Part shown: positions 45,901 through 58,718 of the stretch, piece after piece
How positions within the stretch are numbered: position 1 is the first letter of the stretch
Layout: every line of letters starts with the position of its first letter
From: Athene noctua
Taxonomy: Eukaryota > Chordata > Aves > Strigiformes > Strigidae
Direction of reading: 5' to 3'
Assembly (NCBI RefSeq): GCF_965140245.1
Contig: NW_027437599.1
Span: 248,001 to 312,000 of the forward strand
DNA: 64,000 nt
Made by a program: the position numbers and the translations under genes
The notes under the pieces: generated by a model
What the model was told of the DNA's origin: nothing
The model's input: only the letters and a program-made list of their open reading frames with translations
Database searches by the model: none

Positions 45901-48900
45901 GAGATGTTCCGGGCCGCTGGCCATGTCGTGGCAACATGCCTGTCCTGGGTGTTGAGATGTTCCGGTTCGCTGGCCGTGCCGTGGCGACGTGCCGGTCCCG
46001 GGTAGTGAGATGTTCCGGTCCGCTGGCCGTGCCGTGGCAACGTGCCAGTCCCGGGTGGTGGTGAGATATCCCGGTCCGCTGGCCGTGCCGTGGCGACGTG
46101 CCGGTCCCGGATAGTGAGATGATCCGGGCCGCTGGCCGTGCCGTGGCAACGTGCCGGTCCCGGGTGGTGAGATGTTCCGGGCCGCTGGCCGTGCCGTGGC
46201 GATGTGCCGGTCCCGGGTGGTGAGATGTTCCGGTCCGCTGGCCGTGCCGTGGCGACGTGCCGGCCCCGGGTGGTGGATGTTCCGGTCCGTTGGCTGTGCC
46301 GTGGCGACGTGCCGGCCCCGGGTGGTGAGAATTTCCGGTCCGCTGGCTGTGCCGTGGCGACGTGCTGGTCCCGGGTGGTGAGATGTTCCGGTTCGCCGGT
46401 CGTGCCGTTGCGACGTGCCGGCCCCGGGTGCTGAGATGTTCTGGTCCGCTGGCCATGCCGTGGCGATGTGCCGGTCCTGGGTGGTGAGATGTTCCGGTTC
46501 GCTGGCCGTGCCGTGGCGACGTGATGGCCCAGGGGGCTGAGATATTCCGGGCCGCTGGCCGTGCCATGGCGACGTGCCGGCCCAGGGTTGTGAGATGCTC
46601 CGGTCCGCTGGCCGTGCCGTTGCGACGTGCCGGCCCCGGGTGCTGAGATGTTCCGGTCCGCTGGTCATGCCGTGGCGACGTGCCGGTCCTGGGTGGTGAG
46701 ATGTTCCGGGCCGCTGGCCATGTCGTGGCAACATGCCTGTCCTGGGGGGTGATATGTTCCGGGCCGCTTGCCGTGCCGTGGCGACGTGCCGGTCTCAGGT
46801 GGTGAGATGTTAGGGGCCGCTGGCTGTGCCGTGGCGATGTGCCGGCCCGGGGTGGTGAGATGCTCCTGTCCGCTGGCAGTGCCGTGGCGACGTGCCGGTT
46901 CCGGTGGTGAGATGTTCCGGGCCGCTGGCCGTGCCGTGGTGACGTGCCGGTCCCGGGTGGTGGTGAGATATTCCAGTCTGCTGGTCGTGCCCTGGCGACG
47001 TGCCGGTCCCGGGTGGTGAGATATTCCGGGCCGCTGGCCGTGCCGTGGCGACGTGCCTGCCGCGGGTGGTGAGATGTTCCGGTCCGCTGGCCGTGCCGTG
47101 GAGATGTACCGGCCCCGGTGGTGAGATGTTCCGGGCCGCTGGCCGTGCCGTGGCGACGTGCCGTTCCCGGGTAGTGAGATGTTCCGGTCCGCTGGCCGTG
47201 CCGTGGCGACGTGCCGGTCCCGGGTGGTGGTGAGATATTCCAGTCCGCTGGCCGTGCCGTGGCGACGTGCCGGTCCTGGGTGGTGAGATGTTCCGGGCCG
47301 CTGGCCGTGCTGTGGCGACGTGACGGGCCAGGGGGGTGAGATGTTCCGGGCCGCTGGCCGTGCCATGGCGACGTGCCGGTCCCGGGTAGTGAGATGTTGC
47401 GGTCCGCTGGCCTTGCCGTGGCGATGTGCCGGTCCCGGGTGGTGAGATATTCCGGGCCGCTGGCCGTGCCGTGGCGACGTGATGGCCCAGGGTATGAGAT
47501 GTTCCGGGCCGCTGGCCGTGCCGTGGCGACGTGCCGGTCCCGGGTGGTGAGATGTTCCGGGCCGCTGGCGTTGCCGTGTCTATGTGCCGGCCCCGGGAGG
47601 TGAGATGTTCCGGGCCGCTGGCCGTGCCGTGTCGACGTGCTGGTCCCGGTTGGTGAGATGTTCCAGGCCGCTGGCCGTGCTGTGGCGACGTGACGGACCA
47701 GGGGGGTGAGATGTTCCGGGCCGCTGGCCGTGCCGTGGCGACGTGCCGGTCCCGGATAGTGAGATGTTCCGGGCCGCTGGCCGTGCCGTGGCAACGAGCC
47801 GGTCCCGGGCGGTGAGATGTTCCGGGCCGCTGGCCGTGCCGTGGCGACGTGCCGGCCCCGGGTGCTGAGATGTTCCGGTCCGGTGGCCGTGCCGTGGCGA
47901 CGTGCCGGCCCGGGTGCTGAGATGTACCGGTCCGGTGGCCATGCCGTGGCGACGTGCTGGCCCCGGGAGGTGGGATGTTCCGGTCCACTGGCCGTGCCGT
48001 GGCGACGTGCTGGCCAGGGTGTTGAGATGTTCTGGGCCACTGGCCGTGCCGTGGCGATGTGCCGGTCCCGGGTGGTGAGATATTCCGGGCTGCTGGCCGT
48101 GCCGTGGCGACGTGTCGCCCCAGGGGGCTGAGATATTCCGGCCGCTGGCCGTGCCATGGCGACGTGCCGTCCCAGGGTGGTGAGATGCTCCGGTCCGCTG
48201 GCTGTGCCGTGGCGACGTGCCTGCCCCGGGTGGTGAGATGTTCCGCTCCGCTTGCCGTGCCGTGGCGACGTGCCGGCCCCAGGTGGTGTGATGTTCCGGG
48301 CCGCTGGCCATGTCGTGGCAACATGCCGGTCCTGGGTGGTGAGATGTTCCGGGCCGCTCGCCGTACCGTGGCGATGTGCCGGCCCCGGGTGGTGAGATGC
48401 TCCTGTCCGCTGGCCGTGCCGTGGCGACGTGCCGGCCCCGTGCGGTGACATGTTCCGGTCCGCTGGCCGTGCCGTGGCGACGTGCCGGCCCCGGCTGGTG
48501 AGATGGTCCGGTCCGCTGGCCGTGCCGTGGCGACGTGCCGGTCCCGGGTGGTGGTGGTATATTCCGGTCCGCTGGCCGTGCTGTGGCGACATGGTGGCCC
48601 GGGTGGTGAGATGTTCCGGGCCGCTGGCGTTGCCGTGGCGACGTGCCGGCCCCGGTGGTGAGATGTTCCGGGCCGCTGGCCGTGCCATGGCGACGTGCCG
48701 GTCCCGGGTAGTGAGATATTGCGGACCGCTGACCGTGCCGTGGCGACGTGCTGGCCCCGGGTGGTGAGATGTTCCGGGCCGCTGGCGTTGCCGTGGTGAA
48801 GTGCCGGCCCCGGGTGGTGAGATGTTCCGGGCCGCTGGCTGTGCCGTGGCGACGTGCCTGCCCCGGGTGGTGAGATATTCCGCTCCGCTTGCCGTGCCGT

Positions 48901-50880
48901 GGCGACGTGCCGGCCCCAGGTGGTGTGATGTTCTGGGCCGCTGGCCGTGCCGTGGCGACGTGCTGGTCCCGGGTGGTGAGATATTCCGGGCCGCTGGCCG
49001 TTCCGAGGCGACGCTCCAGCCCGGGATGGTGAGATGTTCCGGGCCTCTGGCCGTGCCGTGGCGACGTGCCGGCCCCGGGTGGCGAGATATTCCGATCTGC
49101 TGACCGTGCCGTGGCGACGTGCTGGCCCAGCGTGTTGAGATATTCCGGGCCGCTGGCCATGTCGTGGCAACATGCCGGTCCTGGGTGGTGAGATGTTCCG
49201 GGCCGCTGGCCGTACCGTGGCGATGTGCCGGCCCCGGGTGGTGAGATGCTCCTGTCCGCTGGCCGTGCCGTGGCGACCTGCCGGCCCCGGGTTCTGAGAT
49301 GTTCCGGTCCGCTGGCCGTGCCGTGGTGACGTGCCGGTCCCGGGTGGTTGTGAGATATTCCAGTCCACTGGTCGTGCCCTGGCGACATGCCGGTCCCGGC
49401 TGGTGAGATGTTAAGGGCCGCTGGCCTTGCCGTAGCAACCTGCCGGCCCCGGGTGGTGAGATGTTCTGGGCCACTGGCCGTGCCGTGGCGACGTGCCGGC
49501 CCAGGGTGGTGAGATGTTACGGTCCGCTGGCCGTGCCGTGGCGACGTGCCGGCCCCGTGCGGTGACATGTTCCGGTCCGCTGGCCGTGCCGTGGCGACGT
49601 GCCGGCCCCGGCTGGTGAGATGGTCCGGTCCGCTGGCCGTGCCGTGGCGACGTGCCGGCCCCGGGTGGTGACATGGTCCAGGCTGCTGGCCGTGCCGTGG
49701 CTACGTGCCGGCCCCGGGAGGTGGGATGTTCCGGTCCGCTGGCCGTGCCGTGGCGACGTGCCGGCCCCGGGTGGTGAGATGTTCCGGTCCGGTTGCCGTG
49801 CCGTGGTGACGTGCCGGTCCCGGATGGTGAGATGTTCCGGGCCGCTGGCGTTGCCGTGGCGACGTGCCGGCCCCGGTGGTGAGATGTTCCGGGCCGCTGG
49901 CCGTGCCGTGGCGACGTGCCGGTCCCGGGTAGTGAGATGTTCCGGTCCGCTGGCCGTGCCGTGGCGACGTGCCGGTCCCGGGTGGTGGTGATATATTCCG
50001 GTCCGCTGGCCGTGCCCTGGCGACGTGCCGGCCCCGGGTGGTGAGATGTTCAGGGCCGCTGGCCTTGCCGTGGTGACGTGCCGGCCCCCGGTGGTGAGAT
50101 GTTCCGGTTCGCCGGCCGTGCCGTGGCGACGTGCCTGCCGCGGGTGGTGAGATGTTCCGGGCCGCTGGCCCTGCCGAGGCGACGTGCCGGTTCCGGGTAG
50201 TGAGATGTTCCGGTCCGCTGGCGTTGCCGTGGCGACGTGCCGGTCCCGGATAGTGAGATGTTCCGGGCCGCTGGCCGTGCCGTGGCGACGTGCCGGTCCC
50301 GGGCGGTGAGATGTTCCGGGCCGCTGGCCGTGCCGTGGCGATGTGCCGGTCCCGGGTGGTGAGATGTTCCGGGCCGCTGGCCGTGCCGTGGCGACGTGAT
50401 GGCCCAGGGTATGAGATGTTCCGGGCCGCTGGCCGTGCCATGGCGAAGTGCTGGTCCCGGGTGGTGAGCTGTTCCGGGCCGCTGGCGTTGCCGTGGCTAC
50501 GTGCCGGCCCCGGGAGGTGAGATATTCCGGGCCGCTGGCCGTGCCGTGGCGACGTGCCGGTCCCGGTTGGTGAGATGTTCCGGGCCGCTGGCCGTGCACT
50601 TGCGACGTGACGGGCCAGGGGGGTGAGATGTTCCGGGCCGCTGGCCGTGCCGTGGCGACGTTCCGGTCCTGGATAGTGAGATGTTCCGGGCCGCTGGCCG
50701 TGCCGTGGCAACGAGCCGGTCCCGGGCGGTGAGATGTTCCGGGCCGCTGGCCGTGCCGTGGCGACGTGCCGGTCCCGGGTGGTGAGATGTTCCGGGCCGC
50801 TGGCCGTGCTGTGTCGACGTGACGGGCCAGGGGGGTGAGATGTTCCGGGCCGCTGGGGGTGCCGTGGCGACGTGCCGGCC

Positions 50881-51039
50881 CCGGGTGCTGAGATGTTCCG
50901 GTCCGGTGGCCGTGCCGTGGCGACGTGCCGGCCCCGGGTGCTGAGATGTTCCGGTCCGGTGGCCGTGCCGTGGCGACGTGCCGGCCCCGGGTGCTGAGAT
51001 GTACCGGTCCGGTGGCCATTCCGTGGCGACGTGCCGGCC
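50881..51039 (+). repeat. One monomer tandemly triplicated
   Basis: A 53-bp unit starting CCGGGTGCTGAGATG and containing TTCCGGTCCGGTGGCC lies at 50,881, 50,934 and 50,987. The first two are identical. The third has GATGTACCGG and GGCCATTCCG. This is single-monomer amplification, the smallest scale seen in the window. Confidence 0.88.
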
Positions 51040-51057
51040 CCGGGTGCTGAGATGGTC

Positions 51058-51481
51058 CGGTCCGCTGGCTGTGCCGTTGCGACATGCCGGCCCCGGGTGC
51101 GGAGATATTCCGGGCCGCTGGCCGTGCCGTGGCGACGTGCTGGCCCCGGGAGGTGGGATGTTCCGGTTCGCTGGCCGTGCTGTGGCGACGTGCTGGCCCA
51201 GGGTGTTGAGATGTTCTGGGCCACTGGTCGTGCCGTGGCGACGTGCCGGTCCCGGGTGGTGAGATGCTCCGGTCCGCTGGCTGTGCCGTTGCGACGTGCC
51301 GGCCCCGGGTGCGGAGATATTCCGGGCCGCTGGCCGTGCCGTGGCGACGTGCTGGCCCCGGGAGGTGGGATGTTCCGGTTCGCTGGCCGTGCTGTGGCGA
51401 CGTGCTGGCCCAGGGTGTTGAGATGTTCTGGGCCACTGGTCGTGCCGTGGCGACGTGCCGGTCCCGGGTGGTGAGATGCTC
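51058..51481 (+). repeat. 212-bp tetramer tandem duplication
   Basis: A four-monomer unit (4 x 53 = 212 bp) at 51,058-51,269 is repeated at 51,270-51,481. It includes CCGGGTGCGGAGATATTCC, CCCGGGAGGTGGGATGTTCC and TTCTGGGCCACTGGTCGTG. A third partial monomer follows and then diverges at GTGTCGGCCCC. It lies directly before the large 4,292-bp duplication. Confidence 0.88.
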
Positions 51482-54400
51482 CGGTCCGCTGGCTGTGCCG
51501 TTGCGACGTGTCGGCCCCGGGTGCTGAGATATTCCGGTCCGCTGGCCGTGCCGTGGTGACGTGCCGGTCCTGGGTGGTGAGATGTTCCGTTTCGCTTGCA
51601 GTGCCTAGGCGACGTCCCGGCCCCGGGTGGTGAGATGTTCCGGTCCGCTGGTCGTGCCGTGGCGACGTGCCGGTCCCGGGTGTTGAGATGTTCCGGGCCG
51701 CTGGCCGTGCCGTGGCGACATGACGGGCCAGGGTGGTGAGATGTTCCGGTTCGCTGGCCGTGCCGTGGCGAAGTGCCGGCCCCGGGTGGTGAGATGTTCC
51801 GGTCCGCTGGCCGTGCCGTGGCGACGTGCCGGCCCCGGGTGGTGAGATGTTCCGGTCCGGTTGCCATGCCGTGGCGACGTGCCGGTCCCGGGTGGTGAGA
51901 TGTTCCGGGCCGCTGGCGTTGCCGTGGCGACGTGCCGGCCCCGGTGAGTGAGATGTTCCGGTCCGCTGGCCGTGCCGTGGAGATGTACCGGCCCCGGTGG
52001 TGAGATGTTCCGGGCCGCTGGCCGTGCCGTGGCGACGTGCCGGTCCCGTCTCGTGATATGTTCCGGTCCGCTGGCCGTGCCGTGGCCACGTGCCGGCCCC
52101 GGGTGGTGACATGGTCCGGGCCGCTGGCCGTGCCGTGGCTACGTGCCGGCCCAGGGGGGTGAGATGTTCCGGTCTGCTGGCCGTGCCGTGGCGACGTGCC
52201 GGCCCCGTGTGGTGACATGTTCCTGTCCGCTGGCCGTTCCGTGGCGACGTGCCGGCCCCGTGTGGTGACATGTTCCGGACTGCTGGCTATGCCGTGGCGA
52301 CGTGCTGGCCCCGGGAGGTGGGATGTTCCGGTCCGCTGGCCGTGCCCTGGCGACGTGCCGGCCCCGGGTGGTGAGATGTTCCGGTCCGGTTGCCATGCCG
52401 TGGCAACGTGCCGGTCCCGGGTGGTGAGATGTTCCGGGCCGCTGGCCGTGCCGTGGCGACGTGCCTGCCGCGGTTGGTGAGATGTTCCGGTCCGCTGGCT
52501 GTGCCGTGGAGATGTACCGGCCCCGGTGGTGAGATGTTCCGGGCCGCTGGCCGTGCCGTGGCGACGTGCCGGTCCCGGGTAGTGAGATGTTCCGGTCCTC
52601 TGGCCTTGCCGTGGCGACGTGCCGGTCCCGGGTGTTGGTGAGATATTCCGGTCTGCTGGCCGTGCTCTGGCGACGTGCCGGTCCTGGGTGGTGAGATGTT
52701 CAGGGCCGCTGGCCTTGCCGTGGTGACGTGCCGGCCCCCGGTGGTGAGATGTTCCGGTTCGCCGGCCGTGCCGTGGCGACGTGCCTGCCGCGGGTGGTGA
52801 GATGTTCCGGGCCGCTGGCCCTGCCGAGGCGACGTGCCAGTCCCGGGCGGTGAGATGTTCCGGGCCGCTGGCCGTGCCGTGGCGATGTGCCGGTCCCGGG
52901 TGGTGAGATGTTCCAGGCCGCTGGCGTTGCCGTGGCTACGTGCCGGCCCTGGGAGGTGAGATGTTCCGGGCCGCTGGCCGTGCCGTGACGACGTGCCGGT
53001 CCCGGGAGGTGAGATGTTCCGGGCCGCTGGCCGTGCCGTGGCGATGTGCCGGTCCCGGTTGGTGAGATGTTCCGGGTCACTGGCCGTGCTGTGGCGACGT
53101 GACGGGCCAGGGGGCTGAGATGCTCCGGGCCGCTGGCCGTGCCGTGGCGACGTTCCGGTCCCGGATAGTGAGATGTTCCGGGCCGCTGGCCGTGCCGTGG
53201 CAACGAGCCGGTCCCGGGCGGTGAGATGTTCCGGGCCGCTGGCCGTGCTGTGGCGACCTGACGGGCCAGGGGGGTGAGATGTTCCATGCCGCTGGCCGTG
53301 CCGTGGCGACGTGCCGGCCGCGGGTGCTGAGATATTCCGGTCCGGTGGCCGTGCCGTGGCGACGTGCCGGCCCCGGGTGCTGAGATGTACCGGTCCGGTT
53401 GCCGTGCCGTGGCGACGTGCTGGCCCAGGGTGTTGAGATGTTCTGGGCCACTGGCCGTGCCGTGGCGACGTGCCGGTCCCGGGTGGTGAGATATTCCGGG
53501 CCGCTGGCCGTGCCGTGGCGACGTGTTGCCCCAGGGGGCTGAGATATTCCGGGCCGCTGGCCGTGCCATGGCGACGTGCCGTCCCAGGGTGGTGAGATGC
53601 TCCGGTCCGCTGGCTGTGCCGTTGCGACGTGCCGGCCCCGGGTGCTGAGATATTCCGGTCCGCTGGCCGTGCCGTGGCGACGTGCCGGCCCCGGGTGGTG
53701 AGATGTTCCGGTTCGCTTGCCGTGCCTAGGCGATGTACCGGCCCCGGGTGGTGAGATATTCCGGGTCGCTGGCCGTGCCGTGGCAACGTATCGCCCAGAG
53801 GGCTGAGATATTCCAGGCCGTTGGCTGTGCCGTGGCGACGTGGCGGCCCAGGGTGGTGAGATGCTCCGGTCCGCTGGCCGTGCCATTGCGACGTGCTGGC
53901 CCCGGGTGCTGAGATGTTCCGGTCCTCCGGCCGTGCCGTGGCGACGTGCCGGGCCAGGGGGGTGAGATGTTCCGGTCCGCTGGCCGTGCCGTGGCGACGT
54001 GTCGGTCCCGGGTGGTGAGATGTTCCGGGCCGCTGGCGTTTCCGTGGCGACGTGCCGGCCCCGGGTGGTGAGATGTTCCGGTCCGCTGGCCGTGCCGTGG
54101 CGACGTGCCGTCCCCGGGTGGTGAGATGTTCTGGGCCGCTGGCCGTGCCGTGGCGACGTGCCGGCCCAGGGTGGTGAGATGTTACGGTCCGCTGGCCGTG
54201 CCGTGGCGACGTGCCGGCCCCGGGTGGTGACATGTTCAGGTCCGCTGGCCGTGCCGTGGCGATGTGCCGGCCCCGGATGGTGAGATGGTCCGGTCAGCTG
54301 GCCGTGCCGTGGCGACGTGCCGGCCCCGGGTGGCGACATGGTCCGGGCCTCTGGCCGTGCCGTGGCGACGTGCTGGCCCCGGGAGGTGGGATGTTCCGGT

Positions 54401-55746
54401 CCACTGGCCGTGCCGTGGCGACGTGCTGGCCCAGGGTGTTGAGATGTTCCGGGCCGCTGGCCGTGCTGTGGCGACGTGCCGGTCCCGGGTGGTGAGATGC
54501 TCCGGTCCGCTGGCTGTGCCGTTGCGACGTGTCGGCCCCGGGTGCTGAGATATTCCGGTCCGCTGGCCGTGCCGTGGCGACGTGCCGGCCGCGGGTGCTG
54601 AGATATTCCGGTCCGGTGGCCGTGCCGTGGCGACGTGCCGGCCCCGGGTGCTGAGATGTACCGGTCCGGTTGCCGTGCCGTGGCGACGTGCTGGCCCAGG
54701 GTGTTGAGATGTTCTGGGCCACTGGCCGTGCCGTGGCGACGTGCCGGTCCCGGGTGGTGAGATATTCCGGGCCGCTGGCCGTGCCGTGGCGACGTGTTGC
54801 CCCAGGGGGCTGAGATATTCCGGGCCGCTGGCCGTGCCATGGCGACGTGCCGTCCCAGGGTGGTGAGATGCTCCGGTCCGCTGGCTGTGCCGTTGCGACG
54901 TGCCGGCCCCGGGTGCTGAGATATTCCGGTCCGCTGGCCGTGCCGTGGCGACGTGCCGGCCCCGGGTGGTGAGATGTTCCGGTTCGCTTGCCGTGCCTAG
55001 GCGATGTACCGGCCCCGGGTGGTGAGATATTCCGGGTCGCTGGCCGTGCCGTGGCAACGTATCGCCCAGAGGGCTGAGATATTCCAGGCCGTTGGCTGTG
55101 CCGTGGCGACGTGGCGGCCCAGGGTGGTGAGATGCTCCGGTCCGCTGGCCGTGCCATTGCGACGTGCTGGCCCCGGGTGCTGAGATGTTCCGGTCCTCCG
55201 GCCGTGCCGTGGCGACGTGCCGGGCCAGGGGGGTGAGATGTTCCGGTCCGCTGGCCGTGCCGTGGCGACGTGTCGGTCCCGGGTGGTGAGATGTTCCGGG
55301 CCGCTGGCGTTTCCGTGGCGACGTGCCGGCCCCGGGTGGTGAGATGTTCCGGTCCGCTGGCCGTGCCGTGGCGACGTGCCGTCCCCGGGTGGTGAGATGT
55401 TCTGGGCCGCTGGCCGTGCCGTGGCGACGTGCCGGCCCAGGGTGGTGAGATGTTACGGTCCGCTGGCCGTGCCGTGGCGACGTGCCGGCCCCGGGTGGTG
55501 ACATGTTCAGGTCCGCTGGCCGTGCCGTGGCGATGTGCCGGCCCCGGCTGGTGAGATGGTCCGGTCAGCTGGCCGTGCCGTGGCGACGTGCCGGCCCCGG
55601 GTGGCGACATGGTCCGGGCCGCTGGCCGTGCCGTGGCGACGTGCTGGCCCCGGGAGGTGGGATGTTCCGGTCCACTGGCCGTGCCGTGGCGACGTGCTGG
55701 CCCAGGGTGTTGAGATGTTCCGGGCCGCTGGCCGTGCTGTGGCGAC
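51455..55746 (+). repeat. 4,292-bp higher-order unit, copy 1
   Basis: About 81 monomers whose order of variants is repeated from 55,747. Matching landmarks include GCTTGCAGTGCCTAGGCGAC (about 51,595 and 55,887), CCGTCTCGTGATATGTTCC, and GTGGAGATGTACCGG, all at an offset of 4,292. The offset becomes 4,345 from about 53,076 (one monomer gained in copy 2) and 4,239 from about 53,750 (two monomers lost). Copy 1 contains two 1,271-bp units. Confidence 0.88.
53290..54560 (+). repeat. 1,271-bp tandem unit, copy 1
   Basis: Twenty-four monomers (24 x 53 minus 1) starting at a monomer with GTGCCGGCCGCGGGTGCTG (53,314) and including GTATCGCCCAGAGGGCTG, GCGTTTCCGTGG and GTGACATGTTCAGGTCC. It is repeated directly at 54,561-55,831. 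The two copies differ at very few sites, for example CCGGGCCTCTGG near 54,346 against CCGGGCCGCTGG near 55,617. Confidence 0.9.
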
Positions 55747-55831
55747 GTGCCGGTCCCGGGTGGTGAGATGCTCCGGTCCGCTGGCTGTGCCGTTGCGACG
55801 TGTCGGCCCCGGGTGCTGAGATATTCCGGTC
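54561..55831 (+). repeat. 1,271-bp tandem unit, copy 2
   Basis: Second copy, ending in the junction that starts the second 4,292-bp unit: CCGTGGTGACG at about 55,845 replaces CCGTGGCGACG at the matching place in copy 1. A third relative lies at about 57,635-58,718 inside the second 4,292-bp unit, at an offset of 2,968 from this copy after its two-monomer loss. Confidence 0.9.
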
Positions 55832-58718
55832 CGCTGGCCGTGCCGTGGTGACGTGCCGGTCCTGGGTGGTGAGATGTTCCGTTTCGCTTGCAGTGCCTAG
55901 GCGACGTCCCGGCCCCGGGTGGTGAGATGTTCCGGTCCGCTGGTCGTGCCGTGGCGACGTGCCGGTCCCGGGTGTTGAGATGTTCCGGGCCGCTGGCCGT
56001 GCCGTGGCGACATGACGGGCCAGGGTGGTGAGATGTTCCGGTTCGCTGGCCGTGCCGTGGCGAAGTGCCGGCCCCGGGTGGTGAGATGTTCCGGTCCGCT
56101 GGCCGTGCCTTGGCGACGTGCCGGCCCCGGGTGGTGAGATGTTCCGGTCCGGTTGCCATGCCGTGGCGACGTGCCGGTCCCGGGTGGTGAGATGTTCCGG
56201 GCCGCTGGCGTTGCCGTGGCGACGTGCCGGCCCCGGTGAGTGAGATGTTCCGGTCCGCTGGCCGTGCCGTGGAGATGTACCGGCCCCGGTGGTGAGATGT
56301 TCCGGGCCGCTGGCCGTGCCGTGGCGACGTGCCGGTCCCGTCTCGTGATATGTTCCGGTCTGCTGGCCGTGCCGTGGCGACGTGCCGGCCCCGGGTGGTG
56401 ACATGGTCCGGGCCGCTGGCCGTGCAGTGGCTACGTGCCGGCCCAGGGGGGTGAGATGTTCCGGTCTGCTGGCCGTGCCGTGGCGACGTGCCGGCCCCGT
56501 GTGGTGACATGTTCCTGTCCGCTGGCCGTTCCGTGGCGACGTGCCGGCCCCGTGTGGTGACATGTTCCGGACTGCTGGCTATGCCGTGGCGACGTGCTGG
56601 CCCCGGGAGGTGGGATGTTCCGGTCCGCTGGCCGTGCCCTGGCGACGTGCCGGCCCCGGGTGGTGAGATGTTCCGGTCCGGTTGCCATGCCGTGGCAACG
56701 TGCCGGTCCCGGGTGGTGAGATGTTCCGGGCCGCTGGCGTTGCCGTCGCGACGTGCCGTCCCCGGTTGGTGAGATGTTCCGGTCCGCTGGCTGTGCCGTG
56801 GAGATGTACCGGCCCCGGTGGTGAGATGTTCCGGGCCGCTGGCCGTGCCGTGGCGACGTGCCGGTCCCGGGTAGTGAGATGTTCCGGTCCTCTGGCCTTG
56901 CCGTGGCGACGTGCCGGTCCCGGGTGTTGGTGAGATATTCCGGTCTGCTGGCCGTGCTCTGGCGACGTGCCGGTCCTGGGTGGTGAGATGTTCAGGGCCG
57001 CTGGCCTTGCCGTGGTGACGTGCCGGCCCCCGGTGGTGAGATGTTCCGGTTCGCCGGCCGTGCCGTGGCGACGTGCCTGCCGCGGGTGGTGAGATGTTCC
57101 GGGCCGCTGGCCCTGCCGAGGCGACGTGCCAGTCCCGGGCGGTGAGATGTTCCGGGCCGCTGGCCGTGCCGTGGCGATGTGCCGGTCCCGGGTGGTGAGA
57201 TGTTCCAGGCCGCTGGCGTTGCCGTGGCTACGTGCCGGCCCTGGGAGGTGAGATGTTCCGGGCCGCTGGCCGTGCCGTGGCGACGTGCCGGTCCCGGGTG
57301 GTGAGATGTTCCGGGCCGCTGGCGTTGCCGTGGCTACGTGCCGGCCCCGGGAGGTGAGATGTTCCGGGCCGCTGGCCGTGCCGTGGCGATGTGCCGGTCC
57401 CGGTTGGTGAGATGTTCCGGGTCACTGGCCGTGCTGTGGCGACGTGACGGGCCAGGGGGCTGAGATGCTCCGGGCCGCTGGCCGTGCCGTGGCGACGTTC
57501 CGGTCCCGGATAGTGAGATGTTCCGGGCCGCTGGCCGTGCCGTGGCAACGAGCCGGTCCCGGGCGGTGAGATGTTCCGGGCCGCTGGCCGTGCTGTGGCG
57601 ACCTGACGGGCCAGGGGGGTGAGATGTTCCATGCCGCTGGCCGTGCCGTGGCGACGTGCCGGCCGCGGGTGCTGAGATATTCCGGTCCGGTGGCCGTGCC
57701 GTGGCGACGTGCCGGCCCCGGGTGCTGAGATGTACCGGTCCGGTTGCCGTGCCGTGGCGACGTGCTGGCCCAGGGTGTTGAGATGTTCTGGGCCACTGGC
57801 CGTGCCGTGGCGACGTGCCGGTCCCGGGTGGTGAGATATTCCGGGCCGCTGGCCGTGCCGTGGCGACGTGTTGCCCCAGGGGGCTGAGATATTCCGGGCC
57901 GCTGGCCATGCCATGGCGACGTGCCGTCCCAGGGTGGTGAGATGCTCCGGTCCGCTGGCTGTGCCGTTGCGACGTGCCGGCCCCGGGTGGTGAGATATTC
58001 CGGGTCGCTGGCCGTGCCGTGGCAACGTATCGCCCAGAGGGCTGAGATATTCCAGGCCGTTGGCTGTGCCGTGGCGACGTGGCGGCCCAGGGTGGTGAGA
58101 TGCTCCGGTCCGCTGGCCGTGCCATTGCGACGTGCTGGCCCCGGGTGCTGAGATGTTCCGGTCCTCCGGCCGTGCCGTGGCGACGTGCCGGGCCAGGGGG
58201 GTGAGATGTTCCGGTCCGCTGGCCGTGCCGTGGCGACGTGTCGGTCCCGGGTGGTGAGATGTTCCGGGCCGCTGGCGTTTCCGTGGCGACGTGCCGGCCC
58301 CGGGTGGTGAGATGTTCCGGTCCGCTGGCCGTGCCGTGGCGACGTGCCGTCCCCGGGTGGTGAGATGTTCTGGGCCGCTGGCCGTGCCGTGGCGACGTGC
58401 CGGCCCAGGGTGGTGAGATGTTACGGTCCGCTGGCCGTGCCGTGGCGACGTGCCGGCCCCGGGTGGTGACATGTTCAGGTCCGCTGGCCGTGCCGTGGCG
58501 ATGTGCCGGCCCCGGCTGGTGAGATGGTCCGGTCAGCTGGCCGTGCCGTGGCGACGTGCCGGCCCCGGGTGGCGACATGGTCCGGGCCGCTGGCCGTGCC
58601 GTGGCGACGTGCTGGCCCCGGGAGGTGGGATGTTCCGGTCCACTGGCCGTGCCGTGGCGACGTGCTGGCCCAGGGTGTTGAGATGTTCCGGGCCGCTGGC
58701 CGTGCTGTGGCGACGTGA
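55747..58718 (+). repeat. 4,292-bp higher-order unit, copy 2 (shorter)
   Basis: Second copy, about 3.0 kb, with a single 1,271-type unit that has lost two monomers (the ones with GATGTACCGGCCCCGG and a neighbour near 53,690). An added monomer near 57,280-57,335 reads GCGTTGCCGTGGCTACG. The match to copy 1 ends near 58,718 at GTGACGGGCCAGG, where copy 1 has GTGCCGGTCCCGG. Confidence 0.85.

Noticed and set aside
44996..49474. Very long minus-strand open frame (about 1,490 codons), and others of more than 1,000 codons, as repeat-protein genes
   Set aside because: All three minus frames of the monomer lack stops, so long frames arise without selection. Overlapping frames on the same strand are equally open, 1-bp length variants occur without harm, and no start context, splice sites or non-repeat domain is present.
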